The notes beneath the pieces are model-generated. The model made no database searches. It was not told where the DNA came from and worked only from the letters and a program-made list of their open reading frames with translations. From Nageia nagi (Eukaryota > Pinophyta): a stretch of 64,000 nt of DNA. Positions 37,824 to 49,830 of the stretch are shown one piece after another (the stretch's first letter is position 1; every line of letters begins with the position of its first letter). The stretch lies in assembly GCA_050084985.1 (NCBI GenBank), contig JBITNC010000001.1, positions 36,456,001-36,520,000 of the forward strand, read 5' to 3'. The translations under genes and the position numbers were made by a program.

Positions 37824-38398
37824 TCAAATGTTCATAACTTTTGATCCGAATGTCGGATCATCTTGAAATTTTGAGGAGAGCTAGATATGGGTTTTTATCA
37901 TGTGGTGGCAACCTCTTATGGGAGGCATGCATCCAAATGAAAAGTTTTCCAATTGACCTAAATCCATCATTTAGTGCCTCAAAATTAGCTTTTAGTGTCA
38001 GTTTTTAGGATTTTTCAATAAGTAGACTTTAATATCTTTTGTTGTAAGAGTTTGTTTAAGATAATAAGTGAGAGTTCCTTTAGTCCTTGTTAACTGAGCT
38101 TGCACACCCAGTTTGGCCATGATATAAGGACCTTTCTATTTTTAGAAAGTTTCCATTTGTCTATTTTTAGAAAGTTTCTATTTTTAGTAAGTGCTAGTTT
38201 TCATACGGTTCATGATTTTCTGGAAGTGCAAGTTTTCTCTTGGGTATATGAGCTATTGTAACAGACCTGAAAAAAGGTAGTGCAGATTCAGAAGAATAAA
38301 ATAAAGTGTGTGTTAAAAAAAAGGTTATTCTTCCATTGGTTTGCTTGTTGTGTAAATCAATTACTTTTGGAGATTTATTTGGATCTTCTAAGGGAATC
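37824..38398. mobile_element. inserted sequence of unknown class in chromovirus-B gag
   Basis: The gag frame breaks off at 37823 and resumes at 38399 with HQNGCYNYGEVHF, the zinc-knuckle region. TGCACCA flanks the piece on both sides (37817-37823 and 38399-38405), a likely 7-base target duplication. The piece lacks clear TG…CA ends, terminal inverted repeats or a terminal poly(A). Inside, CTATTTTTAGAAAGTTTC-type units repeat near 38137-38190. It could be a solo LTR fragment, a DNA element or a retroposed transcript. Confidence 0.5.
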
Positions 38399-38700
38399 TG
38401 CACCAAAATGGATGTTATAACTATGGTGAAGTTCATTTCACCAATAAATGTCCAAACCATTTTAATGCTCAAAATCAAGAAGCAACTCATAGGATCTATG
38501 CTACAACAAGGAAATAAGCTTTGGAGACTCAAACAACACCATTAATGATACAGGGTAAGGTTTTTGCTTCAAATATTAACATTTTCGGTTCAAATATTAA
38601 CATACTTATTGATAATGGTGCTATAGATAGTTTTATTTATTCTCATATTTTAGATAATCTATTAAAAAGCTAAGGATATTAGAGGAAGGGTGGAATGTCA
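38399..38700 (+). pseudogene. chromovirus-B gag zinc knuckle and protease (broken)
   Basis: CYNYGEVHFTNKCPN (about 38413-38460) is a zinc knuckle with the second Cys changed to Tyr. A stop-interrupted protease follows, ILIDNGAIDSFIYSHI (about 38600-38650), where the Asp of the active site remains but the usual SGATHSF context is altered. Confidence 0.75.
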
Positions 38701-39109
38701 AGTTTTGGTTAGGAAAAACCCATACAGTAGCTAAGTATTATCCAAATATAGAAGTAACCTTGCCTATGGGAAGTACATAAGTAACCTTATTCATTGCTCC
38801 TCTTTGATCTTGAAAAATCATGTTGGGTATGGACTAGTTAAGAAGCCATGGAGCTTTAGTAAACTTCTAAGAAATATGGCTAGAGTTTAGGGATGAAAGA
38901 GGGGTTTTTCAAAAACTCTTTTATCAAATACAACCCTTTAAACCCTATCTTTTATTAGCTTTGCAATTATCGAAGGTCATTCAAAAAAGGAGTATGATTT
39001 TTGCTATGAAAATAAAGGATCTATAGGAAGACTTAATAGAAGAAGAAATACTTAGGAAGCATCCATTTTTATGATAATATAAGGATATTTTCCCAAAGGA
39101 ATTTTTGAG

Positions 39110-40400
39110 TATGCCTCCTAGAAGATAGTTTGATTTCTCTATTAACTTGGTTTGAGGAGTAGAACCTATATCTAGGACACCCTATAGGATGAACACTATT
39201 GAAAAGGATGAGTTAAAAGTTTAGTTAAATGAATTATTAGATAAAGGACTTATCCAACCTAGCACATCACCATGGGGAGCACCAATATTATTTATTAAGA
39301 AAAAGAATGGGTATTTGAGGCTTTGCATAGATTATAGAATGTTAAACAAGGTAACTATCAAGAATTGTTATCCTTTACCAAGGATAGATGATCTTTTTAT
39401 CAACTCAAAGGGGCATGTATATTATCTAAGTTGGATCTAAGGTTAGATTACTAGTAATTAATAATAAAGGATTCAAATACCCATAAAACTTAATGTCTAA
39501 CCAATGCTCTTGCATTCTTCATGAACTTAATAAATAGTGTATTTCGAGAATACCTTGATAAATTTGTCCCAATATTCCTAGATTACATGCTAATCTATTC
39601 ATAATCAAAAAAGGAGCATGATCATCATCTTAGGATAGTCATGGGGATTCTAAGAAGGAATTGATTCTATACTAAGATGAGTAAATGTGAGTTTTATGTA
39701 CCTCAAGTGCAATACTTGGGACACATTTTCTCTAGTGAAGGGATTATCATGGACCCTTAAAAAATTGAGGCAATAATAAGTTGGTCCTTATCCAAGAATG
39801 TTAATGAAATAAGAAGTTTCATGGGCCTAGCAAGATATTATAGATGTTTTGTTAATAACTTCTCTAAATTCACTTACCCCATTACCCAACGACAAAAAAA
39901 AGAAAATAACTTTTTATGGACTAAAAAGTGTGATCAAGCTTTTGCTACTCTCAAACAAAGGCTTACAATGGCACCTATACTTAGAATTCTAAACCCACAT
40001 GGATCATTTTATTGTCTGCATACATACTTCTATGGAAGGATTAGGAAGAGTATTAATGCAAGATGGTGTAATGGTGGCCTTTGAGTCTAGAAAACTTAAG
40101 GATCATGAAAGAAGGTATGCAACTCATGATTTGGAGTTAGCTACAGTTGTTCATACCTTAAAATTTTGGAGACATTATTTGTTAGGAAAACCTTTTAAAC
40201 TTAGATCTGATCACCAAAATCTTAAATATATCTTCACTTAGCTAGATTTAAATGCTAGACAAAGAAGATGGATGGAACTCCTTATTGAGTATGACTTTGG
40301 TATTGAGTATATCAAAGGGAAGGAAAATAAGGTAGATGATGCTCTAAGTAATAGAAAACATATTGCATCTATAAGCTTGGGCCATACTGACCTTATTGAT
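39110..40400 (+). pseudogene. chromovirus-B reverse transcriptase and RNase H (broken)
   Basis: Motifs on the + strand in changing frames: MPPRR and PYRMNTIE (39110-39200), [20 protein letters not shown] (39230-39290), [15 protein letters not shown] (39320-39365), PRIDDLF (about 39385), [10 protein letters not shown] at the catalytic site (about 39575; second Asp changed to Tyr), MGLARYYRCFVNNFSKFT (39821-39875), then RNase H with FESRKLKDHERRYATHDLEL (40080-40140), FWRHYLLG and FKLRSDHQNLKYIFT. Frames 39821-40084 and 39999-40241 overlap, a frameshift. Confidence 0.9.
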
Positions 40401-40429
40401 AAAATCTATGAACTCCAAGATTAGGATTA

Positions 40430-41835
40430 TCATTGTCAAAGGATTAGAAGAGAAAATGTTGAAAATCCACACAAGGTGTAGTACTATTTTAATAAACAAG
40501 GTGGTCTCCTTTGTTATAAAGATAGAGTGATAATTCCTAAAGAGAGAAATATGAGAAATATTATTCTTTTAGAATCACACCATACCCCTTACTCTACCCA
40601 CCCTAGTGGGGAAAAATGAAAGAAAATATGAAAAAGTAATTTTTTTGGCCAAGAATGAAGAGAGACATAATTTTTTATGTCATTAAGTGTTTAAAATATC
40701 ATAAAGTGAAGGAAGAACATAGGCATCTAGTAGGAAAACTCTATCCACATAATATCCATACACATAAATGGTTGAAAATTTTTATGGATTTTATTTTTGG
40801 ATTACAAAAGACTAGGTTTAGGCATGGTGACATCCTAGTAGTTATTGATAAATTAACTGAAGTGACTCACTTCATACTTGTAAATATAACAAATGATGCT
40901 CCAACAATTGCTATCAAGTTTGCAAAGGAGATCATTCAATTACATGGATTTACTAAAGAGATAGTATCCCATAGATATTCAATGTTTACTTCCAAGTTTT
41001 GGAATATTTTGTATAAAGCTATGGGAACTAGGTTAAACATTAGCAACACTTACCACCCAAAAATAAATGGAAAAACTAATCAAGTAAACCAAGTCATGGA
41101 AGATATGCTTAGGATGTACTATATTGATGACCTTAATAAATTGAAACATTACTTGCACTTAGTTGAATTTACCTATAATAATTATTATCACTCATATTTG
41201 GTAATGGCACAATTTGAAGCCTTGTATGCGTGAAGGTGTAGGACTCCTCTCTCTTGGGACAAACTCAAAGACCAAGTTGCGATCAAAAATGATATGATAA
41301 GAGAGATGGAGGAATAGCTTAAAAGAACTTGACAAAGGTTAAAGGAATCTATAGATTAATAGAAAATCTATGCTAATCTAAAAAAAACACCAACGTAATT
41401 ATCATTTGGTGATAAAGTCTTTCTAAGAGTTAAACTCGAAAAAAGTTCCATCAAGTCTTCCAAGTAAGCACCAAGATATATCAGTCCTTTCTCTATCTTA
41501 GATAAAATTAGTCTAGTTTCCTATAGACTCCAACTTTCACCTAACCTATCTAATATCCATGAATACTTCCATGTTTCTATATTAAAAAATTATGTTCATG
41601 ATCCATTACATGTTTGGGATGTATCTACTTTGCATATGGAGGACCCGATGCTTATGGAGGTACATTCAATTTGAGTTCATGAACTACATACTAAGAAGCT
41701 TCAAATGGACCAATGTCATATCTAGTGAGATAAATATTCAAAAAATAATTCCACATGGGAAGATGTGGAAAGCATTAAAAAAATATTTACTTTTTTATTT
41801 TAAAAGTAAACTTAAAATTATGAGCCTATGATACT
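40430..41835 (+). pseudogene. chromovirus-B integrase with chromodomain-like end (broken)
   Basis: A degraded zinc-finger region (SHHTPYSTHPSG near 40578, CLKYHKVKEEH near 40690) leads to the core frame 40655-41233 with FMDFIFGLQKT, VIDKLTEVTHFI and SHRYSMFTSKFW. The second Asp is His, and the Glu region reads KTNQVNQVMEDML, so the triad is lost. Then GDKVFLRVKLEKSS (about 41410), HVSILKNYVHDPLHVWDV (about 41570-41625) and a tail YSKNNSTWEDVESIKK (about 41725-41775) like the chromodomain of Tekay elements. Confidence 0.9.
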
Positions 41836-41866
41836 TCTAAATAAACACAAGGAACTATGTTAATCT

Positions 41867-41879
41867 AAGTGGAGGAGGA
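41867..41879 (+). other. polypurine tract of chromovirus-B
   Basis: AAGTGGAGGAGGA immediately before TGTCACAGATG, the 3' LTR start. Confidence 0.85.
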
Positions 41880-44800
41880 TGTCACAGATGAAATCCACCC
41901 TAGATTTCCTTGGTGTATTTTTTTTGTTTAAGTGTGAAATGATAAATTTACTATATATTATTTGAATAAAATGCTTCATATGTTTTTATTTATTAAAGTT
42001 ATGATATCCTAGATAAAGATAATGATTACTTATCTTACCTATATGTACATGTTACTGCTGCAAGTGGTTTTGTAATATGCAGGTGATAGGTAAAGGAAGG
42101 TGGGATGCTCTTGAATGGTTTGGAAATGAATGATTACCAATGATTATCATAATCATATATAATATTGAGACACTAGGATAGTTAGGTAAGTGGTTACATA
42201 CATACGTAGCAGCATGGGGTAAGATAAGCTCCCTAGGATTGTTAATGTGTGTTTATGATTACCTAGTTGTGTTCTTAAATTTGAGTTGAAAATATTTTTA
42301 TGCCTTAAGAGGATTGCTAAGGATGTTAGTGTAATTATCTTGGGAATCCTAATAATTAATATTAGTGGGTAAAAATAATTAAGGGAACTAACTAGGCAAA
42401 AAAAAAAGGTAAAGCTTAATTATTTAAATATATGTATTTAAGTATTTTGTGAGAATGTGTATGTATCACTTCTTAATTATTAATTAAGGTTAATTAAAAA
42501 TTTAGAATAGTAATCCCTAGATTTTAAATATTATTATTTAGGTTAAAATAAATAAATTAAATGAAATGAATTATGATTGGTTGATTGATAGAGGCTAGAG
42601 TTAACTAAGCCTTTAAGATATTATTTGAAATTAAATAATATTTAATTATACCTAAATGTATGAGGTGTCTCAATTTTGACTTATTGTGTCCTAGTTGCAA
42701 TTTAAGGTGTGCTAGTGGAACTCATTCCACTGAAGTGTTGATTGATGACTAAGTGGGAAGATTTCCACTTAGGAATTAACTCCCACTCACTAGAGTTTAT
42801 GTGGTGTTGTCACTCCTAGTTGTTTTTAAGCCTATCCCTAATTGAAAACTATAAATAGAGCCCTTAGGTGGAGCTTTTGATCATTCTTGTTTTTAGTATT
42901 TTTGGAGTATCAAAGTTATAGAATTTTGGAGCCAAGTCCTTTGGTAATTGTGGGATTTAGTTGAGGTTTGCCTCTTAAGTTTATTTGCTTCTCTATATTT
43001 TATGAAAGTTTTATTATTTTTTTTAGGCATTTTATAAAATAATAGTATTTGATTTTATTTACCTACAAGTGATTTTTACCTTCTAGTATTGCTAAATTAT
43101 GATTGGTTGAGAATTTAGTTTAATTCCATGCTAAAATATTCCTTTTAAAAGTTTACTAGTTTTGAAATGCATGCACAGATTTGGTATGAGGTTTTATAAT
43201 TTTACAATAAGATTTTAAAGTTAAAACCTCTTTATGTTATTATCATAATAGAAGTTCCTCATACACCTTCTTATTTGTAAAGTCCTCATTAGTTTTAAAT
43301 CTACCTTGAAACCTATGTGAAGAATATTCCTTTAGGTGCTTATGGGTCTAATAACTTATGCATGGGATTAAGGGAAAGGTTTTTATATTTAATATTGAAT
43401 TATTAAAATTTGTGCAATATTATTATATTCTTTCCATTTTAATTAAAATTTTTAAAGGAGGAATTATTTTATTTAAATGGTTTTGAAAAGCCTTTGTAGT
43501 TTGTACATAGGTTCAAAGGCCATATTGGCCAATGAGTGGAAGTGGAATGGTTTAGTGGAACCACATGGATCTTGGGATTCTCTCAAGCCAATGTGAGGCC
43601 CCTAGCCCCCTCTCCATTATTTCCTCTATAGAAGGAAGCCTTGGGGAGATGTGAGGCTATGGGAGCCCACATCATCCCCTACTACACCTTTATGCTTGTT
43701 ACTACGTCTAGAGACTTTGAGTGGGTCTTAGAACCCACACAACCTATTTGACTTCTACCTTATGTTTGGTGTATACCTTGGCCTTATATTATGTGCAAAT
43801 TCTAGGGCTTAGTGTAAGATTGCAAGTTTAATTATTTAAAAATTATTAAATGTTATTTTTATAGTCTATTCTTTTATTATTATGCTAACATAAATACAAA
43901 TTAGAGTGTGTTTTAGTTCTAAATTAAAATAAAATTTATTTTAATTTGGAATTAAGTGCAAAGATAATGGTTGATTTTTGAAATGAAAATATGCTCTTTT
44001 ATTTTAAAATTGGGTGATATTATTTTAATATAGAGAATGATGTATTCTTAGATATTTTAAAATAGTGTGGTAGTATTTTAAAATAGAATGTGGCATTATT
44101 TTGGATGTTTTTGAAATAGTTTAGTACTATTTTAAAATAGTGAATGTCATATTCTTGGATATTTTAAAATAGTATGGCAATATTTTAAAATAATGTTGTT
44201 GGAATGTTTCTTTAAAATGGTAAAGAATGTACTTGCATTTTAGGTGAGACCCAAGACTATATCTGATCCAACCATTCTTGAGCTACCATCCATCCTAAAG
44301 GAGCAAAGCCTTGTTCATATTGTGGGAAAGGAGTATAATAAATTCTTACTATGGGTTTTAAATGTATTGTATTTGTTATTTGATTTGTGAAAATAAATAG
44401 CAAGCTATTGTTATTCTTGTAAACCATTTGAGAAGAATTATTACCTCTTTTGGATGATTGTATTATTAATGATTATCATACAAAGTTGATATTTTGGGAT
44501 TTGTAAAATATTAGTCCTTAAATGTTAACTGCTATTATTTTATTAAGGACTAGTTTAGTGAATGAACTTCCTTTTAGTGAATGAATTTCCCAATGCTTAC
44601 TTGATTTGGAAAGTTCATAGTGTATGATGATGTTAGAATCTAACTCCTTGCCTATAAGTATGAATAGAGTTAGCATAATGTCTCTTCTTTGGAAATAATT
44701 TATTCTTAAGCTATGGTGGGGTTTCCTTTAAACCTAAGAGTATACCTAGCCAAATTTTTTCATAAAGCATGACTATTCATTTATGGGATAATTATTTATC

Positions 44801-45230
44801 TTCAAGCAAGTTAGGTTAAGATAAATTAGGAAATCCTTATGGTTGAATGGACCTCAAAGTATTAAATTTCCTTGATATGATGATGATGAGAAATGCAAGA
44901 AGGTATGTGGTACCATTAGGAAGTGATTATGTTCAATATAACATACAAAGGCAAGCCATGTGAAGTTATTTAAAGGGATAAGTTAAATAATGGGAAATGG
45001 TATTAAGTCAGTGAAGAGTCTAGAATCATGAATGACTTACCGTAGAACAATACTAGTAATATTATGAATAATAATTCATAACATTCTCAATCAACTTCCA
45101 AACATATTCAAAATAGATTGCATTACTTTTTTATTTAATTAGAAAAAAAACATTTGCTCACCTCTTGAGTGTATGGGATAAGTGTTAAAGTGATGATCTT
45201 AAGTGTTTATACTAAAATAGGGTCATTACA
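41880..45230 (+). repeat. 3' LTR of chromovirus-B
   Basis: 3351 bases, TGTCACAG…CATTACA; collinear with 33260-36689. Confidence 0.95.
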
Positions 45231-45235
45231 CACAA
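45231..45235 (+). repeat. target duplication of chromovirus-B, right copy
   Basis: CACAA, identical to 33255-33259. Confidence 0.9.
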
Positions 45236-46000
45236 GGTGTGTAGTATTTGAGTGTGTTGATCCCTATGTGATATGTTGATAATTTTCTTAAGGATTGTCA
45301 CTATGGTCTTGTTTATTGCTTCTGATTTTCCATTACCCTATAGATAATAAGGTGTAGAAAAGCTATGTTTTATCTTTTATATGTAGCAAAAGCTTCTTGA
45401 AATTTGAACCATTATCTCATATGATTTATGTAGGCATGCCAAACTAACTAATCATATTATGCTCTATAAATTCTACAATCTTAGTATCCTTAATGGATAT
45501 CATGGGGATTTCTTCTACCCACTTTGTCAAATATTTGATGGCTATAATGATAAACTTATTTTTTCTAGATGGAGGTAGGTTAAATTGGTCAATCAAATCA
45601 ATACCCTATCTAGAGAATGACCACATAGCCTAAATAGGTTGGAATGATTGAGAGGTTGTGTGTGTTAGATTAGCATTCTATTGATTCTATTGATAATCAT
45701 GGCAATCTCTATCCATAGTGGGCTAATAATATGCCATTTTCATTAGTCTCTTGGCAATTACAAATCCACTAAAGTGCCCATCACAAGTACCATCATGACA
45801 TATATGCATAGTAATTTGTTGGTCTACCCACTCTAGATAATTAAGGAGAACTCCATCATAATCTCTTCTATCTTAGAATGGTTTACTTAATGCATTTTTG
45901 TTTGAATTGGCATTTCTCAATGGTAGACATGGTGGTGGAAAAGGTCCCCCACTTAAGAAAATCCTTGACCTGGTGATATCAAAAATATTTAGATACCACA
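45236..46000 (-). pseudogene. Tat-B integrase zinc finger and core
   Basis: From right to left: HICHDGTCDGHFSG (about 45810-45770), matching the H.GTCGGHF.G finger of Tat-C, then KMAYY*PTMDRD, KYLTKWVEEIPMI (about 45545-45500), MISQFGMPT-like sequence (about 45430) and RDNGSNFK, the second catalytic Asp region. The frame is interrupted by stops and then by the chromovirus-B insertion. Confidence 0.85.
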
Positions 46001-46947
46001 TTAAGCTCATTAACCTATGGTGGGGGGTCCTCATGATACAAGGGAAAATCTAGAGATGAATTGTATATGGTTATCACTTCCATATGCATGACCTTTTGGA
46101 ATGGATTTTGGGGAATTAGGGATCCCAAATACATCCTTGTATTTGCAAATCTATTTGAGGATATATAGGTAGTCTCAATATTATATGCCTTGAAATGTTC
46201 TAATAAATTTTCAACCATGGCCTTATACATCTTAATACAAGGTTGGTTACAAGCATAGATACCCTTGATTTTGTTGATAATTAGCAAAAAGTCACTATAT
46301 ATCTTGAAGTGCATATACTTCATCTTTATTGTTAATTTCAACCCAAGTATGAGTGCTTCATACTCAATATTATTATTTGTGTACTAAAAGGATAGTTTAA
46401 ATGAAATAGGCATGGGAATACCCTAAGGTATTATAAACACTACCCTGGCTCCTCCCCTTTTCTCATAGTGAGATCCATTAAAATACATTTTCATAACAAA
46501 ATCATCTTATTCTATTGTCTTCTCAATCTCAAACACATCAAACAAATACTATCTAGTAACTAAATATGGAGAGGAACATCATTTTGTTGGGGTGCTTTTG
46601 CTAATTGATCAACTATCACTTAACCTTTGATATATTTTTGATTGATAAACTCAAGGTCAAACTCAGTAAGAAATATAATCCATTTTGCCACTCAAGCATT
46701 TACCATATTTTTATTCATCATATACTTTAAAGGATCCATACTAAAAATCACATAGGTCTTTTAAATAAGCATGTAGTATCACAACTTCTGAGCTACAAAG
46801 ACTAATCCAAGGTAGAATTTCTTAAGATGTACGTATCTAGTATCATACACCTTAGAGTATAAATTAGCTAATAGATGGTTTGCTCTCTCTTTTCTTCATT
46901 CTATTGGGCCAGCTCAAGCCTAAAGCAAAGTTGGTGGTGAAAATGTA
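46001..46947 (-). pseudogene. Tat-B RNase H and second (archaeal-type) RNase H
   Basis: Frame 46341-46015 with the preceding region contains YFNGSHYEKRGGARVV (about 46480) and NNNIEYEALILGLKLTI (about 46370-46325), close to the second RNase H of Tat-C (WRLYFDGS, NNMVEYEALILGL). Two RNase H domains in a row define the Tat lineage. The first RNase H begins right at the Tat-C target site with TTNFALGL and continues to about 46650 in broken frames. Confidence 0.85.
46943..46947 (+). repeat. target duplication of Tat-C, left copy
   Basis: ATGTA, identical to 55686-55690. Confidence 0.9.
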
Positions 46948-47798
46948 TGTTTACAAATAAAATTGAGCATGCAAATAAATAAATAGGTAAATATCTACAA
47001 ACCCAATATATCTGTATTTAAGCTACGAATAGCAATTTATTTTCAATAGCAATGAACAAGATAATCGATTCAGAAATGCAATTGTACCAAATAAGACTAT
47101 AATTTGTATACTTACCTCACAGAATGTACCTGACAACAAAAGATGAAGATTTTGGCAATGTACTAATGATGAACTACCCCTCAAAAATGTAGTGACCTAG
47201 TGAAGATGTAAAAAGAGGACCGTAGGTGGTCCATTTCAGAGATAATAGAGCAGTAGTGGTGTTCTTGGTTCATAAAAGAGCATCAACTACCTTCGCTTGA
47301 TGATTTTTGACCCCTCAATCAAGTCTATAACTTCAATATGGATGTCTCAGATAGCAGTGTGATATCAGAATAGATCGTAGATGTCAGGATAGCTCATGAA
47401 AGGAAGTACACAAACCATAGCCTTGTAGGTGGTACCAAGAGATACCTTAAGGGGTTGCCACTACAAGACCATACATGGGATCATGTGTATCCTTGATATG
47501 TGGACTTACTATTAGATCCTTTATTTATATAGATAATAGATAATACAACCCATGGGTCGGCATGCATCTACATAAACAAGGCTAATTCACAACACTCAAG
47601 ATAACCACACTAATAAACAAGATAATCCATGCAATATTCAAGATAATCCATGCAATATTCAAGATAATCATTATAAAATTCTCATTCAAGATAAACATTG
47701 ATATTATCACATTAAGACATTCAAGACATATATTTGGACCAAGCATGTTTTCATTAATTTATTGATTAAAAACATAAATTCATTTTTATGTGTTAACA
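46948..47798 (-). repeat. 3' LTR of Tat-C
   Basis: 851 bases, TGTTTACAAA…GTGTTAACA on the + strand. It contains two copies of AAGATAATCCATGCAATATTC (about 47625-47665), present also in the other LTR. Confidence 0.95.
47521..47531 (-). promoter_or_regulatory. TATA box in the Tat-C LTR
   Basis: CTATATAAATAA on the - strand, about 270 bases into the LTR; the copy in the other LTR (about 55408-55420) would drive the transcript. Confidence 0.6.
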
Positions 47799-47815
47799 GA
47801 TGCCCCACTTTGGAT
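47799..47815 (-). other. polypurine tract of Tat-C
   Basis: CCAAAGTGGGGCATC (- strand) precedes the LTR start TGTTAACACAT. Confidence 0.75.
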
Positions 47816-48180
47816 GTGAAATCGAAAGAACATGAGGTGAATTGAGATTTTGCATTCAAAGTAAAAACACAATATCATAGCAAAAAATTTGACAAGCAAT
47901 GATAAACACTAACCATTCTGAATTCAAGCCAAATCATGATAAAGCTTGTTAGTACTAGATATGGGTCGCAAAAACTTCCTTTGGTATTACCTTGGACATG
48001 CTTTCCCCTTGCATCTTTTCTTTTTTGATATACAAATGCCATAGAAGGTGATAGTCTGATATGTCTGATAGTCTGATAACCTTGCTGCAACACTGATGAC
48101 TCATGACAACAAACCCTAGCAACACACATACATAAGATGATGACTTGACAGATGACCTAACCACACATGACAACCTAATG

Positions 48181-48700
48181 ACAACTTGACAAGACCACAT
48201 CACAAGATAAGACATGATAACCATGACAACACACATGACCACACATAGGGGAGAGCTAAGTTCCACACAACTGCAATGGAAGCTGAGACTTCGCACTAAG
48301 AGGTATGCTATAATTGCATAAGAATTGAACTCTGCAAGATATATGGAGCTTAAACTCTACCAAGAGGCATGACAACAACTCGACAAGACCACATCACAAG
48401 GCTAGACATGATAACCATGACCACACACATGACCACACATAGGGGAGAGCTAAGTTCCATACAACTGCAATGGAAGCTAAGACTTTGTACCAAGAGGTAT
48501 GCTACAGTTGTATAAGAACTAAACTCTACAAGATATATGGAGCTGAAACTCTGCTAAGAGGCATGATAAGTTGATAAATGGGAGCTAAAACTCAGCCAAG
48601 AGGCATATGATAAACTACTAATAATCTGATAAATTTGATAATACTAATAAATCTGACTAATCTAGGAGCTGGAACTCCACCAAGAGGCATAAAGGATCTT
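48181..48700. repeat. 3'-UTR repeat array of Tat-C
   Basis: A 194-base unit occurs twice in tandem (starts at 48181 and 48375; both contain ACAACT.GACAAGACCACATC and CATAGGGGAGAGCTAAGTTCC). A shorter motif, GAGCT.AAACTC.ACCAAGAGGCAT, recurs six times, at about 48281, 48356, 48475, 48540, 48581 and 48664. Tat elements are known to amplify short tandem repeats in this position. Confidence 0.85.
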
Positions 48701-48887
48701 CAAACCAGCTGCTTCTGACTTAAAGATAGGACTGTGAGCAGTCCAATTCTAAGGGATATGGAGTGTGGGCACTCCTTTTCTACCCTTAAACAAACTCTCT
48801 AATCTAGTTTTGTGACATCTACTTGCATGATCATTGCTTTAGTATACTTTGCTTCGACCCAGATGCATGCATCGACTTGAAGGCCAC

Positions 48888-49830
48888 CTAAATGTAATAC
48901 TTCTTTAAATGCCTAGCATTGATGGGATTCTTGAGAATCTCCCCATCCAATGTAGACAACCTATAGGCACCTCTGCCAAATGCTTCTGTAATAAGGTATG
49001 GTCCAACCCAATTTGGCTCAAACTTTCCCTTAAGCTCATCTCTGGCTGTAGTATTGGAAATATTCTCTTGCAAGACCATATCTCCAACCTTAAAATCCTT
49101 AGGGACCACTCTCTTGCCATATGATCTTTTAATACTCAACTGATATGCTCTGAGGTGTTCTAATGTAGTGATTCTCTTTTCATCTAGTGCTTCAAGTTGA
49201 TTCAATCTTGCCTCCAAATATTGGGGTTCCTTCATCACATCCTTGAGTGCAATCCTCAAAGATGGGATCTCAATCTCAAGAGGAATAACTGCCTCATCTC
49301 CAAACATAAGAGAGTATGGGGTGGCACCTGTTGCTATCCTTTCACTTATCCTATATGCCCATAAAGCATAAGGTAATTGCTCATGCCAATCTCTCCCATT
49401 CTTCTTGATATTATTGGCCAATATCCCTTTGATCTTCTTATTTGTAGCTTTAGCTTGCCCATTACCTTGAGGGTAGTAAACTGAAGAAAATCTTTGCTCA
49501 ATCCTCATTTTCTAGCAAAATTCTTTGATATCCTTACCTATGAAGTTAGTCCCAGTATCCATCACCAACCTTTATGGTATGCCAAACATACAAATGATGT
49601 ATTCCTTGATGAACTTGATCACATGCTTCTGTATAGCTATTTTCAAAGGGATAGCCTCAACCCATTTTGTATAATATTCTGTAGCAACTAAAATAAACTT
49701 GTGCCCCTCATTAGATGGTGGGTTAATAACCCCCATGAAATCCATAGCCCACATAGAGAAAGGCCATGGTGATGTAACATAATTCAATTCTTGAGTTGGT
49801 GTAAGCTCAAGATGTGCATACCTTTGACAT
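48888..49830 (-). pseudogene. Tat-C integrase
   Basis: Integrase core and C-terminus. Visible: MWAMDFMGV (first Asp, about 49755), TKWVEAIPL (about 49670), VMDTGTNF (second Asp, about 49555), then YYPQGNGQAKATNKK (49483-49440). The residue after NGQA should be the catalytic Glu; here codon 49449-49451 gives Lys, a single G-to-A change. Frame 49508-48888 runs on through ALWAYR, ATPYSLMFGDEAVIPLEIE and GPYLITEAFG to the natural-looking end HLKKYYI. Two stops lie in the core (about 49574 and 49511). Confidence 0.9.

Larger units (their letters stand above)
33260..45230 (+). mobile_element. Chromovirus-B: Ty3/gypsy chromovirus inserted in Tat-B
   Basis: LTRs at 33260-36689 and 41880-45230 (TGTCA…TTACA) flank gag-pol on the + strand, with the perfect target duplication CACAA. 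It has a Met-type primer site, a polypurine tract and a chromodomain-like end. About 48 differences in 430 compared LTR bases (about 11%) make it older than the copia element and Tat-C. A 582-base foreign piece sits inside gag. Catalytic residues of RT and integrase are lost. Confidence 0.95.

Noticed and set aside
38194-38545. Overlapping frames on both strands (112 and 79 residues)
   Set aside because: They cross the edge of the 37824-38398 insert and mix unrelated sequence; only the zinc knuckle in another frame is meaningful.
47875-48296. Cys/Val-rich frames of 84 and 113 residues on the - strand
   Set aside because: They fall in the repeat-rich Tat-C 3' UTR, and their composition reflects the ACATGACC-type repeats.
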